Source: Halobacteriales archaeon QS_1_69_70 (GTDB lineage Archaea > Halobacteriota > Halobacteria > Halobacteriales > Haloarculaceae). From it: a stretch of 64,000 nucleotides of DNA. The DNA lies in contig PXRI01000008.1 of assembly GCA_003021005.1 (NCBI GenBank), positions 173,161-237,160 of the forward strand, written 5' to 3'. Shown piece by piece: positions 15,933 to 24,995 of the stretch. The first letter of the stretch is position 1, and each line of letters opens with the position of its first letter. A model generated the notes under the pieces. The model had not been told where the DNA came from. It made no database searches and saw only the letters and a program-made list of their open reading frames with translations. Position numbers and translations under genes: made by a program.

Positions 15933-16943
15933 TCAGTCCGCCACCGTCGGCGTCGCCACCGTTGCCGTCGGCGCCAGGTCGTCGACGACGCGCTCGGCGA
16001 TCGCCGCGACCCCGTTGGCGAACGATGGCGGCGTTCCGACCTCGTCGACGGCCCGGGTGACGCTGGCGGGGGTTTCCGCGACAGTGAAGCCCGCGACCGG
16101 CTCGAGGCGGCTGGCGATGCCGCGCTGCTCGTTCGTCGCCGGCGCGACGATACAGGGCGTGCCGGCGACGGCGGCCTCCATCACCGTCGAGTACCCCGAG
16201 CAGACGACGGCCTCGGCGCGCCGAAGGACCGGCAACAGCGACGGCACCGGGCCCCACTCGTGGTCGCCGATGACGGTCACCGCGTGGCCGTCCGCGCGCA
16301 GCCGGTCGGTGATGGCGTCGAACTGCGTCGAGTACGTCGACGGGACGACCACCACGCCGGGCGCCGCCGGCGCCGGGTCCGGCGCGTCGGCCGGTGCCGG
16401 CAGCGCCACCGGCGGGACGCGGGCGACGCCGGGCGGGTCGCCGTCGGCGGGCGGCCAGACGGCGGGGTAGAAAAAGCGCCGGGCGGCGACCCGCTGGCCG
16501 AGGTTGATGCCGACGGTGGCCGCCCGGATGATCGGGTCACGGTAGAGGGCGGCGGCGTTGTGCGAGAGGACGTACAGCGGCGTGTGGGTCGCGGCGGCCG
16601 CGGCGACGGTGAACATGTCGTCGGTCACGACGGCGTCGGGCGCCTGCTCGTCCAGCCAGCCGGCGAGTCCCCGGACGCGGGCGGCGCTGTCGGGGAGGCT
16701 CCCCGTCAGCACGCGGGCGAGGCCGGCGACGGGGGTGGTGGCGTCCTGGTAGTCGCCGATGTAGTCGACCGCCGGCGGCTCGTAGGCGTCGAAGCCGTTC
16801 ACGCCGTACAGCCGGCTCCCGGGGCCGCCGCCGGCCAGCGCGACCTCGACGCCCCGCCGCTGGAGGCCGCGGGCGACCGCCATCATCCGCGTCGCGTGGC
16901 CCGCACCTTCCGGGTAGTGCGTGACCGCGACCTGGGGGCTCAC
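15933..16943 (-). CDS. GT28/MurG-like glycosyltransferase
   Basis: A 336-residue GT-B fold protein. The N-terminal THYPEGAGHATRMMAVARGL is the sugar-acceptor domain start. The C-terminal CSGYSTVMEAAVAGTPCIVA is the nucleotide-sugar binding motif found in MurG and UDP-glucosyltransferases. It probably adds a sugar to a lipid or surface glycan in the cytoplasm. The next gene is divergent (a phosphatase/sulfatase-fold enzyme), and a TATA-like AACTACTTT lies about 27 nt upstream of ATG 16943. A Pro/Ala-rich linker (around residues 185-200) joins the domains. Confidence 0.8.
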   Translation of the reverse strand: MSPQVAVTHYPEGAGHATRMMAVARGLQRRGVEVALAGGGPGSRLYGVNGFDAYEPPAVDYIGDYQDATTPVAGLARVLTGSLPDSAARVRGLAGWLDEQAPDAVVTDDMFTVAAAAATHTPLYVLSHNAAALYRDPIIRAATVGINLGQRVAARRFFYPAVWPPADGDPPGVARVPPVALPAPADAPDPAPAAPGVVVVPSTYSTQFDAITDRLRADGHAVTVIGDHEWGPVPSLLPVLRRAEAVVCSGYSTVMEAAVAGTPCIVAPATNEQRGIASRLEPVAGFTVAETPASVTRAVDEVGTPPSFANGVAAIAERVVDDLAPTATVATPTVAD

Positions 16944-17032
16944 GGGTTGGACTGTTCGGTCCGTGCAAAGTAGTTTCCCCTTTATGCCCGGGAAACCGCC
17001 GCGCTTACGTGGCGAGGCCGCCCACCACCGTC

Positions 17033-17995
17033 ATGGCCCGGGTCCCGGCGGCGGTCGTCGACGCCGCGAGAGGGCTCCGCGGCGCCGGCCTCGGCGCCGT
17101 CCGCGAGGTCTGCTGGCGGACGTACCTCCGCTACGGCCGCCACCTCGAGGCCGACCCGGTGTTCGACGCCGACTGGGACCTCCTCGTCGTGCTCGACGCC
17201 TGCCGGGCCGATCTGTGGGCCGAGGTCGTCGGGCCCGAGGGCGGGCTCCCGGTCGGCACCACCCGGACCTCCCCCGGCGGCACCTCGACCGAGTGGCTCG
17301 ACGCCGTCTTCGGCGCCCGCTCCGCGGCGGCCCTCGCGGGCGTGGGCTACGTGACGGCGAACCCCTACAGCGCCGACCACGTCGACGGACACGCCCTCGG
17401 GTACCTGCGGGAGGTCTGGCGGGACGCCTGGGACGACGACCGCGGCACGGTGCTCCCTCGCGCCGTCACCGACGCCGCGGTCCGTGCCGGCCGCGAGACC
17501 GACCTCGACCGGCTCGTGGTCCACTACATGCAGCCGCACTTCCCCTGCATCGCCGACGGCCACGCCGGCGGGGCCACCGGCGGCGAGCCGGCCCGGGCCC
17601 GCGACGACGGCGTCGCGCTCGAGTCGTGGGGCGACCGGCCGCTATCGGTGTGGGAGGACCTCCGGTTCGGCCGCCGCTCGACCGCCGACGTCTGGGCCGC
17701 CTACCGCGCCAACCTGGAGGCCGTACTCGACGACGTCCGACTTCTGGTGTCGAACGTCGACGCCGACCGCGCCGTCATCACGGCCGACCACGGCAACGCC
17801 GTCGGCGAGCGCGGCATCTACGGCCACGCCGCCGGGCTCGCCCTCCCCGCGCTCCGCGAGGTGCCCTGGGCCGTCACCACCGCGACCGACGGCGGCCGGT
17901 ACCAGCCACCGCCCGGCGACGTCCGCCCGGAGTCCGACGAGCGTGGCACCGACACGCCGGTGACCGCCCGCCTGGACGCGCTCGGCTACCGGTGA
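17033..17995 (+). CDS. Alkaline-phosphatase/sulfatase-superfamily enzyme
   Basis: A 320-residue protein. WDLLVVLDACRADLWAEVVG gives the metal-binding Asp and the nucleophile region (DACRAD), and AVITADHGNAVGERG gives the second metal site (ADHGN). It lacks a signal peptide. The family includes sulfatases and phospho-transferases acting on glycans. Here it stands between a glycosyltransferase and another sulfatase-like gene. ATG 17033 was taken; GTG 17009 is an in-frame alternative. Confidence 0.75.
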   Translation: MARVPAAVVDAARGLRGAGLGAVREVCWRTYLRYGRHLEADPVFDADWDLLVVLDACRADLWAEVVGPEGGLPVGTTRTSPGGTSTEWLDAVFGARSAAALAGVGYVTANPYSADHVDGHALGYLREVWRDAWDDDRGTVLPRAVTDAAVRAGRETDLDRLVVHYMQPHFPCIADGHAGGATGGEPARARDDGVALESWGDRPLSVWEDLRFGRRSTADVWAAYRANLEAVLDDVRLLVSNVDADRAVITADHGNAVGERGIYGHAAGLALPALREVPWAVTTATDGGRYQPPPGDVRPESDERGTDTPVTARLDALGYR

Positions 17996-18034
17996 GCACC
18001 CCGGCGGACGCCATCGGGTGGCGCCAGGCACGGC

Positions 18035-18192
18035 GTCATCGACGGGACGGCGACCGGGCGCTGGAGCACTCGCCCAGGCGGAGCGGACGCGTGGACGCTG
18101 GCCCGGCGCCGGGGTCATTGACGGGACGGCGACCGGGCGCTGGAGCACTCGCCCAGGCGGAGCCGACGCGTGGACGGTGGCCCGGCGCCGGG
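18035..18192. repeat. Tandem duplication, two 79-bp units
   Basis: The units start at 18035 and 18114 (GTCATCGACGGGACGGCGAC and GTCATTGACGGGACGGCGAC) and are nearly identical. It is non-coding and lies downstream of the 17995 stop. It looks like a recent slippage product. Confidence 0.8.
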
Positions 18193-18370
18193 GTCGGCCC
18201 TCCCGGGTGCCCGGGACGGCCGGACGGCTGTCGGCGGTGAGCCACGCTGGCACGACGGCCGAGTAATACAGAGGAGGTTGCTCCGGTCGATATCACGCAC
18301 CGGCGAGCAGGGCTGCGGCCGCTATCCCGGCTGCAGGGAGCACTGGCGGTACGGGCCAGGACTGCCCGTC

Positions 18371-18484
18371 TCAGACTGCGCTGTGCCCGCTGCAGTCTAC
18401 ACAGTAGGCGTGCTGGCGGTACGTCGTCGTCCGGTCGAGGTCTCGGCCACAGTCCTGACAGATGCGGTATTGTTCCACGTACAT
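18371..18484 (-). CDS. Small zinc-finger micro-protein
   Basis: 37 residues with two CxxC knuckles: YRICQDCGRDLDRTTTY and HAYCVDCSGH. Haloarchaea encode many such CPxCG-related zinc micro-proteins, some with regulatory roles. A full zinc ribbon is present between ATG 18484 and TGA 18371. It is divergent from the gene at 18620. Confidence 0.65.
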   Translation of the reverse strand: MYVEQYRICQDCGRDLDRTTTYRQHAYCVDCSGHSAV

Positions 18485-18619
18485 GGATCGGGGGGACTCC
18501 CTTCGGGCTCCGTGGGTTCCCCTGACGCACTCCAGGGTTTTAGGCTTACCGAAAACACCGGTGGTCGGCCGGCCGACGGACACCTTTTTGAACGCGCCGG
18601 GCGAAATCGGGGACTGTCC

Positions 18620-18841
18620 ATGGACCAGGAAGACCTCCAGGCGATGCTCGAGGAGAACGGGGAACTCATGGTGCTCGTCGCCGAGTTCGACGAACCGCTC
18701 GAACTCCACCTCCACGATACGGACATCGGCGAGGAGACCGTCAGGCTGGAGCTGACCGACGGCGTCCTCAACTTCGAGACCGACGCCATCACCGGCGCGT
18801 GGCTCCACACCCACTCGCTTTCGGACCTCGGGCTCGACTGA
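18620..18841 (+). CDS. Small conserved haloarchaeal protein
   Basis: 73 residues starting MDQEDLQAMLEENGELMVLV, all beta-prone and acidic, ending LHTHSLSDLGLD. ATG 18620 is preceded by an AT-poor region, with TTTTTGAAC about 35 nt upstream. No known domain. It is conserved-looking in composition, with no operon partner. Confidence 0.55.
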   Translation: MDQEDLQAMLEENGELMVLVAEFDEPLELHLHDTDIGEETVRLELTDGVLNFETDAITGAWLHTHSLSDLGLD

Positions 18842-19063
18842 GGCGACCACCCGCCCCGACCGCCGGTTCCGGCCGATCGCACCCATCACGACCGGCGGCT
18901 CCCGGGCGACGAAGACCCGCGGACACAATCGCTCGGGGCCGCCACGTGACGGGTCAGTGATCCGCGTCGTCGCAGTGGGCGGCCCTGCGCGACGGAGCCG
19001 GCCGCCGCATCGAGCGCACGGTGGAGGGAAAGGGACTTGCCGGCCCCGGTCGGCAGTCCGGCC

Positions 19064-20347
19064 GTGTCCCCCGCGGCGTCACCGAACGTGCTCGTCGTCT
19101 GCGTCGACTGCCTCCGCGCCGACCACGTCCACGGTGGGTACGCCGACACGCCGTTCCTCGACTCGCTGCAGGGGGCGGGCCTCACGGCGACTGACATGTA
19201 CGCCGCGGCGACCACGACCAGCCCGTGTGTCGCCGGCCTCCTGACCGGGACCCACGCCGAACGCCACGGCGTGCTCTCCTTGGCCGTCGGCCAGCTCGCC
19301 GGGGACGTCCGGACCTTCGCCGAGCGGTTCGCCGCGGCCGGCTACCACACCGAGGCGCTCGTCACCGGGCCGCTCGTCGCCGAGACCGGTCTCGACCGCG
19401 GCTTCGACCGATACCGGTACCGCGAGCCCGACGAATCGCTTTTTACCGACTGGCGTGCCGCCGCCCGCGACCGCCTCGGATCGCTCCCGGAGCCCTTCGC
19501 CGCGTTCGTCCACCTCTGGGAGATCCACGAAGACGTCCACGTCCCCGCGGCCTACGACGACCCCGCGTACGGCGACACCCCGTACGCCCGCGCGCTGTCG
19601 GCGCTGGACCGGGAACTCGAGGCGCTCCGCTCGGCCGTCCCCGAGAACACCCTCCTTGCGGTCACCGGGGACCACGGGGAGTCGATCACGAACCGCCACA
19701 GCCCGGTCCGGCTCGGCCTGAAGTCCCTCCGGGACGCCCTACAGTACTACGGCGGCGTCGACACCCGGCCGTCCGCCCGACGGTGCAACCGCCGACTCGC
19801 CGACCGCGGCGCGGCCGTCCCCGACCACTACCTCGAGAACGGCCACGGCGAGAACGCCTTCGACTACGCCGCCCACGTCCCCTTCGTCCTGGCCGGCCCC
19901 GGCGTCGAGCCCGCCACCGTCGACGCCACCACCCGCCAGGTCGACGTCCTCCCGACGCTGCTCGCGGCCGCCGACGTCGGAACCGACGCCGACCTGGCCG
20001 ACGTCGACGGCGCCTCGTTCCGCCCGCCGGCCGACGTCGAGGACCGCCCGGCGGCCGACGTTGAGGCCCGCCCGGCGTACATCCGGGCGTGCGGCGAATC
20101 GCTCCGGCGGCGCGACAACTGGGCGCGCGCCGTCCGGCACGACGGCGAGAAGTACGTCGAGTACCCAAAGCGGGACTGGCCCGCGTCGCTGTACGACCTC
20201 GAGGCCGACCCGGCCGAACTCGACCCCGTCGTCGACCCCGACCCCGAGCGGGTCGCCCACCTCCGGCGGCAGTTCCCCGAGGCGGCCCTCGGGGACGGCG
20301 AGCGGCTCGACGTCGACGAGCGCCTCCGGCTGCTCGGCTACCGCTGA
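19064..20347 (+). CDS. Sulfatase-family hydrolase
   Basis: A 427-residue protein. NVLVVCVDCLRADHVHGGYA holds the first metal Asp and the Cys that would become formylglycine, but the canonical C/S-x-P-x-R is replaced by TSPCVAGLLTG further on. LLAVTGDHGESI holds the second metal site, and a C-terminal SLYDLEADPAELDPV is the typical sulfatase tail. No signal peptide. GTG 19064 is chosen because family members start a few residues before NVLVV. It converges on the flippase-like gene. Confidence 0.8.
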   Translation: MSPAASPNVLVVCVDCLRADHVHGGYADTPFLDSLQGAGLTATDMYAAATTTSPCVAGLLTGTHAERHGVLSLAVGQLAGDVRTFAERFAAAGYHTEALVTGPLVAETGLDRGFDRYRYREPDESLFTDWRAAARDRLGSLPEPFAAFVHLWEIHEDVHVPAAYDDPAYGDTPYARALSALDRELEALRSAVPENTLLAVTGDHGESITNRHSPVRLGLKSLRDALQYYGGVDTRPSARRCNRRLADRGAAVPDHYLENGHGENAFDYAAHVPFVLAGPGVEPATVDATTRQVDVLPTLLAAADVGTDADLADVDGASFRPPADVEDRPAADVEARPAYIRACGESLRRRDNWARAVRHDGEKYVEYPKRDWPASLYDLEADPAELDPVVDPDPERVAHLRRQFPEAALGDGERLDVDERLRLLGYR

Positions 20348-20383
20348 GGCCGACCGCCGGTGGGTGGGCGGACGTCGGTCGTG

Positions 20384-21418
20384 TCACCCCAGGCCGATGG
20401 CCCGCGTCCGCATGCCGAGCACCGCCACGGCGCCCGCGCCGACTGAGGTCGTCAGGATGAAGCCGCCGACGCTGAACAAGAGCACGGCCGCCGTCACGGG
20501 CGCCGTCGCGGCCGTGGTGGTCGCGGTCAACAGCGCGACCTGGATCGGTTCGATGCCGCCCAGTCCGCCGGGGGTCGGGAGCGCGGCGCCGACGGTCCCG
20601 AGGGGCACCACGAACAGCGGCACGTACAGCGGGACGACGGCGCCGACCGCCCGGAGCGCCAGCCACAGCCCCACGACCTGGGCGAGCCAGCCCGCCGTCG
20701 AGGCCGCGAGCGCGACGACGAGCCGACGGCGGTCGCCGGCGACGGCCTCGATGGGGGCCACGTAGCCCTCGACGCGGGCCGCGACCGACGATCGGTCCGG
20801 CGGCCGGACGCGCGGCAGGCGGCGGCCGGCGGCTCGCGCCACGCGGGTGAGGACGCCGACGAGTGTCGCCTCGAGCGCCCGTCGGCGGCGCCACGCGACC
20901 CCGGCCACGAGCGGCGCCGCGACGGCCACGACCGCGAGTCCGGCGGCGACGGTCCGGAGCCGGACCCCGAGGGCGGCGACGGTGGCGTAGGCGGCCACCC
21001 CGACGGCGGCCAGCGACAGCGAGGGGACGACGTTCAGCACGTCGAAGCTCGTTATGGCGCCGAGCGCCCGCTCGAACGGGGTCCCGCCCACCTCGGCGAC
21101 GAGCAGCGCGGTCGCGGGCTCGCCGCCGGCCTGCCCGAACGGCGTCACGTGGTTGGCGAACGCCGCCGCGGCGTTCACGAGCACCGCGTCGACCGCGCCC
21201 ACGTCGGTCCCGAGTGCGGCAAGCACCGCCCGGAGCGCCAGCCCCCACAGACAGAGCCACGCGAGGATTGCCGCGGCGACGACCGCGACCAGTCCCGGGC
21301 GGGCGCCACCGAGGGCGTCGAGGACGGCGCGGCCGCCCGCGACGGCCGCGAGGGCGGCCAGGACCGCCAGGCCGACGGCCAGCCCGACCGCGGACGCGAG
21401 GAGGTCCCGGGGCTGCAC
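20384..21418 (-). CDS. Lysylphosphatidylglycerol synthase TM-like (UPF0104) membrane protein
   Basis: A 344-residue protein with about eight membrane helices and the family hallmarks ANHVTPFGQAGGEPATALLV and LPTPGGLGGIE. Related proteins are flippase-like or act in lipid modification. Overlapping interests with the neighbouring glycosyltransferase and sulfatases suggest a role in envelope lipids or glycans (inference). Confidence 0.8.
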   Translation of the reverse strand: MQPRDLLASAVGLAVGLAVLAALAAVAGGRAVLDALGGARPGLVAVVAAAILAWLCLWGLALRAVLAALGTDVGAVDAVLVNAAAAFANHVTPFGQAGGEPATALLVAEVGGTPFERALGAITSFDVLNVVPSLSLAAVGVAAYATVAALGVRLRTVAAGLAVVAVAAPLVAGVAWRRRRALEATLVGVLTRVARAAGRRLPRVRPPDRSSVAARVEGYVAPIEAVAGDRRRLVVALAASTAGWLAQVVGLWLALRAVGAVVPLYVPLFVVPLGTVGAALPTPGGLGGIEPIQVALLTATTTAATAPVTAAVLLFSVGGFILTTSVGAGAVAVLGMRTRAIGLG

Positions 21419-21624
21419 ACCCGCCGGTGACGCGGGTCGGGGATTTCAACGCCACGGTCCGGTCGGGATGGGCTGTAGATCCAAACCCGGTACAGCGACG
21501 CTCAGCGTCGAGATCGTGGCCGCGTACTCGCGGTTCCGCCGAGCGTCCACCGGCGACCGAGGTTCCACGCGAGGAGTGGAGCGGACCCTACAAGTTACCC
21601 GTCAGTGACTCCTTCGGCTATCCA

Positions 21625-21843
21625 ATGGGTAACGTCGCCGTTTGGTACGACGAGGAAGGGGACTATCTCGAACTCGCCAGCGCGGACGACGAAGGGTTCT
21701 TCGTCGACCTGGGGGACGGCGTGTTCGAGCGGGTGTCCGATGACGGAGAGACGCTCGGGTTCGCAGTGTTGAACGTCTCCGCCCGGAAACAGCGGGAACT
21801 ACCGTTCGAGGTGACGATCGAAAGAACGCCCGGCGACGCGTGA
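21625..21843 (+). CDS. DUF2283-family small protein
   Basis: 72 residues. VAVWYDEEGDYLELASADDE, then a C-terminal FAVLNVSARKQRELPFEV. The YD-x2-D-x-LY pattern is DUF2283. Family members often sit in TA-like pairs with a DUF4258 gene, and none is seen here. The stop overlaps a possible small gene by 4 nt. Confidence 0.6.
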   Translation: MGNVAVWYDEEGDYLELASADDEGFFVDLGDGVFERVSDDGETLGFAVLNVSARKQRELPFEVTIERTPGDA

Positions 21844-22088
21844 GCGTGAGGGGTTTCGACGACTACTCGGAACGGGAGCTACGACGTACCGACGAACGAC
21901 TCGACCACATCGAGCGCCGTCCGGAGATGGTCGACCAGCTCGACCGCATTGCCGAGAGGCTCCTCGAACCGGAGGAGGTTCGCGTCAGTGACCAAGTGCC
22001 GAAAACCCTTCCGGCGCCCCGGCCGTCCCGCCGCCATGGGCACGATAAACGAGTCCGATATGGAGTGGTCGACGGTCGATGGCGATGA
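21840..22088 (+). CDS. Possible small partner of the DUF2283 gene
   Basis: GTG 21840 overlaps the DUF2283 stop (GTGA). The first 50 residues are a plausible charged helix (RTDERLDHIERRPEMVDQLD). The rest overlaps the cupin gene in another frame and looks non-coding, so a premature loss of the true end is likely. Confidence 0.3.
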   Translation: MSVRGFDDYSERELRRTDERLDHIERRPEMVDQLDRIAERLLEPEEVRVSDQVPKTLPAPRPSRRHGHDKRVRYGVVDGRWR

Positions 22089-22515
22089 TACCGGCCTCCG
22101 CCGGAAGAAGCTCGCCGCGGCGACCGATGGCGAGAAGCTCGGCTGCAGCCTCTACGAACTCCCCGCGGGCGACCGCTCGTGGCCGTACCACTACCACACC
22201 GCCAACGAGGAGGCACTGTACGTCCTCGCCGGCGACGGGACGCTGCGGCTCGCCGGCGAGGAGGTGCCGCTTGAGCCGGGTGAGTATGTGGCGCTGCCGG
22301 CCGACGAGCGCGGCGCCCACCGCGTCGTCAACGACGGCGACGCCCCACTCCGGTACCTCGTCGTGTCGACGATGAGCGAGCCCGACGTCACCGTCTACCC
22401 CGACTCCGAGAAGGTCGGCGTCTTCGTCGGCGCGCCGCCCGGCGGCGAGGGCGACCGGCCGCTCCACGGCTATTTCCGGCGGGAGGACGGCGTCGGCTAC
22501 TGGGAGGGGGAGTGA
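22036..22515 (+). CDS. Cupin-domain protein
   Basis: A 159-residue protein. YHYHTANEEALYVLAGDGTL matches the first cupin motif (HxH-x3-4-E) and GAHRVVNDGDAPLRYLVVST the second. A single small-barrel protein, likely binding a metal and a small ligand; substrate unknown. ATG 22036 follows a GCCGCC stretch. Intact, monocistronic. Confidence 0.75.
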   Translation: MGTINESDMEWSTVDGDDTGLRRKKLAAATDGEKLGCSLYELPAGDRSWPYHYHTANEEALYVLAGDGTLRLAGEEVPLEPGEYVALPADERGAHRVVNDGDAPLRYLVVSTMSEPDVTVYPDSEKVGVFVGAPPGGEGDRPLHGYFRREDGVGYWEGE

Positions 22516-22813
22516 TCGCGGATAGCTCCGGCTGCCGCCGGCGCGACGCCCGGGCCGCACTGAGCGCCGTGCCCGCCCCGCATTGCCGCCGCCTGGGACC
22601 TGCCGGTCGAGGTGTGGGCCGACCGGTTGCCCGGCAGGGACCTGGCAGCCGCCCGGCGACGGTTCCGAGGGGTCCCGACGGACGTCGGCAAACCGCTCCA
22701 CGGTCGGCGACGCGCGCGTCGAGGCGGTCTTGCTGGCGGGCACGGTCCGAACGGGGTACACCTCGCCGGCGCGAGGCCCTGGATTTTTGCGTGCCCGGCT
22801 GGAGTTCCGCTCG
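22516..22813. other. Intergenic region, nothing seen
   Basis: About 300 GC-rich bases. Long open frames exist but have arginine- and proline-rich translations without family resemblance. I see no gene or RNA. Confidence 0.35.
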
Positions 22814-23374
22814 ATGTCGAACGGCCTCGGCGCCGGGTTCTTTGCGCTCACGCTGTTGACAGTCCTGGCCGGGCTGGCGGGTCTCAGCTGCGTCGCCGCC
22901 GTCGCCGTCACTGGGTGGCATCGCCGACGCGGGGTCGTTCCGAACGCCGCCAGGTATCTGCTGGCGGCTCTCGGCGTCGGCATCGTCGGACTCGGCGGCT
23001 TCGGCGTCATCGTCCTCATCGACGAGGCGTTCCGGGCGGCCTGGCTCTTCGTGACGCTGGACCTGGCCCCGTTTCTGGTCGCCGGTAGCTATCTCCGCCA
23101 TCGGCAGAATGCCTCGATGACGGCCGGGATCGCCGCGACGACGGGGGCCTGGGGCGGCCCGTTCCTCGTGGGTGTGGCGGTCGCCTTCGGGGTCCTGGCC
23201 GGCGCGCAGTCGGCGTTCGCGCTGGCGCCGGTCGAATCCCGCGAGCTACGGGTCGCGGAGCTCGCGTTCACCGCCGGCGGCGTCGCGGTCGCGGCTGGCA
23301 CGGTCGCGCTCGGGGACCGACTCCTCCCCGCGATCGAAACGACGCCGACGGCAGCGGACCGCCGGGACCGGTGA
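22814..23374 (+). CDS. Membrane protein of unknown function
   Basis: 186 residues with five predicted helices (FFALTLLTVLAGLAGLSCVA, YLLAALGVGIVGLGGFGVIV and others). Typical of haloarchaeal small integral membrane proteins. ATG 22814. No functional motif seen. Confidence 0.55.
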   Translation: MSNGLGAGFFALTLLTVLAGLAGLSCVAAVAVTGWHRRRGVVPNAARYLLAALGVGIVGLGGFGVIVLIDEAFRAAWLFVTLDLAPFLVAGSYLRHRQNASMTAGIAATTGAWGGPFLVGVAVAFGVLAGAQSAFALAPVESRELRVAELAFTAGGVAVAAGTVALGDRLLPAIETTPTAADRRDR

Positions 23375-23755
23375 CGCCGCCGTTTCGGGAGCTACCCGGG
23401 GATTCGCCGCCTCCGGAGGCTTCGTCACCGCCCTCCCGACGGAAACAGATGTCTCCCCGACGGCTGTGGGACGCGACCGGTAGCGGTCACGAGGCGGTCA
23501 CCGATGGGGCGGCGCTGCCCTCAGCAAGAATCCGACGGGAGCGCAGATTCGGGCGGGTATCGAGCTTCGGTTGTGGGTTCAGCCGGCCCCCTCCGGTCGC
23601 AGCGGGTGTCGACCGTCGGCTGTATGTCCTTCCGGTCCCGTTCGGGTGCGGCGTGTGCCAGCCACCGGACGCAGACCCCGCCCCGACCGATTCCCCTTGA
23701 ACGACCCTGCAGTGACGGGTGCAACCACTATGTGTGTCCACACCAAGGTATAAAT
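23375..23755. other. Intergenic region, nothing seen
   Basis: Roughly 380 bases between a membrane protein and the R2-like gene. Pro/Arg-rich spurious frames only. The last 30 bases (ATATAAATATG) turn AT-rich and probably hold the promoter of the next gene. Confidence 0.35.
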
Positions 23756-24685
23756 ATGCACATAGATTCCGCGCGGGCGCTGCAGCTCGACCGGGAGAGC
23801 CGGGGCACGCGCTACTACCGCAACGCCGTCGAGCGCCACTGGGACCCCCACGACATCGAGCTCGAGACCGACCGGGAGCGGCTGGTCGAATACTTGCGCG
23901 ACGTCGCCGAGCCCGAGGCGTACTTCAGCGCGATGCGGATGGGGATCGCGCGGTTCGGCGCCGGCGAGCAAGCCGTCACCGAGGACCTCGCGCCGCTGTC
24001 GGTGGCGCTTTCCGACATCGACGACCAGCTTTTCATCACTAGCCAGCTGTACGAGGAGGGCAAACACACGGAGCACTTCGACCGGTACTGGCGGGAGGTC
24101 GTCCACGAGGTCGAGGCCGACCTCGGGCTGGAGCGCTCCTCGCCAACCGACGACGAGTGGTTCAACGACCCCTACCACGAGCTCTTCCGGCGGAACGAGG
24201 AGGCGATGGACGCGCTGCTCGACGAGCCGACGCCGGAGGACTTCGCCGTCGCCTACGCTCACTACCACCTGGTCATCGAGGGCATCCTCGCCCAGACCGG
24301 CTACTACGGCATGCAGCAGTCCTACGCCGAGGACTCCTACCCCGACCTCCCGCACCTCCCGGGACTGTACGAGGGCTTCACCCGGATCCGGCAGGACGAG
24401 GGCCGCCACGTCGGCTTCGGCATGGCGAAGCTGAAGGAACTCGTCACCGACGAGGGCGTCGACCCCCGGCTGCTCGATGACACGGTGAACGAGCTCCTGC
24501 CGCTCGTCAACGGCATCGCCGCCAACCCCGACGACCAGTACATCGAGGACGTCGGGCCCCAGCCCGAGGAGCTACAGTCGTTCGCGACGACGAAACACGT
24601 CCAGCGGATGGAACAGATCACGGACGCCGCCGCCGACGTCCCGGACCTCGAGTCGCTCACCGAACTGGAGGGCGTCGGGGACTGA
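23756..24685 (+). CDS. R2-like ferritin-fold oxidase (ribonucleotide reductase beta-like)
   Basis: A 309-residue ferritin-like protein with metal-ligand motifs EEGKHTEHFDRYW and RQDEGRHVGFG (E-x2-H patterns) and an earlier FGAGEQAVTEDL segment. No reductase alpha subunit gene is adjacent, so it is more likely an R2lox-type ligand-binding oxidase than NrdB; both remain possible. The ATG is at 23756 in an AT-rich context (AAATATG). Confidence 0.7.
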   Translation: MHIDSARALQLDRESRGTRYYRNAVERHWDPHDIELETDRERLVEYLRDVAEPEAYFSAMRMGIARFGAGEQAVTEDLAPLSVALSDIDDQLFITSQLYEEGKHTEHFDRYWREVVHEVEADLGLERSSPTDDEWFNDPYHELFRRNEEAMDALLDEPTPEDFAVAYAHYHLVIEGILAQTGYYGMQQSYAEDSYPDLPHLPGLYEGFTRIRQDEGRHVGFGMAKLKELVTDEGVDPRLLDDTVNELLPLVNGIAANPDDQYIEDVGPQPEELQSFATTKHVQRMEQITDAAADVPDLESLTELEGVGD

Positions 24686-24995
24686 CCGGCGAATCCTGGA
24701 GACACTGCCGGGACCGTCGATCGCGAGCGGCCGCCGGCCGGCCCGGGAGAGTGGCCGCCGGCCGGCTCAGTGGTAGGGCGGCCCCTGGTTCCCGACCGAC
24801 GCTGGCGGTCCGCGGGCGCCAAACGCGGGTGATCGGCGGGCGTTCCACGCGGGTGCTCGGGGGTGCCACTGCCGTCCCCGCGACCTCATCTCTCCGTTCA
24901 AACCGTTCAAATCGCCGTTCATACCGTTGAATCGGCTGAATTCGCCGGGACCGTCGGCCCGGTTCAAGTGGGTGGACCGTCCTGTCCCGGATGCG
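24686..24995. other. Intergenic region with short direct repeats
   Basis: Near 24895-24940 CCGTTCAAA-type units occur four times in 45 bases. The promoter of the next gene probably lies here. No coding sequence seen. Confidence 0.4.

Noticed and set aside
19686..21455. Long minus-strand open frame over a sulfatase and the flippase-like gene
   Set aside because: Arg/Gly/Pro-rich shadow of the two genes in other frames.
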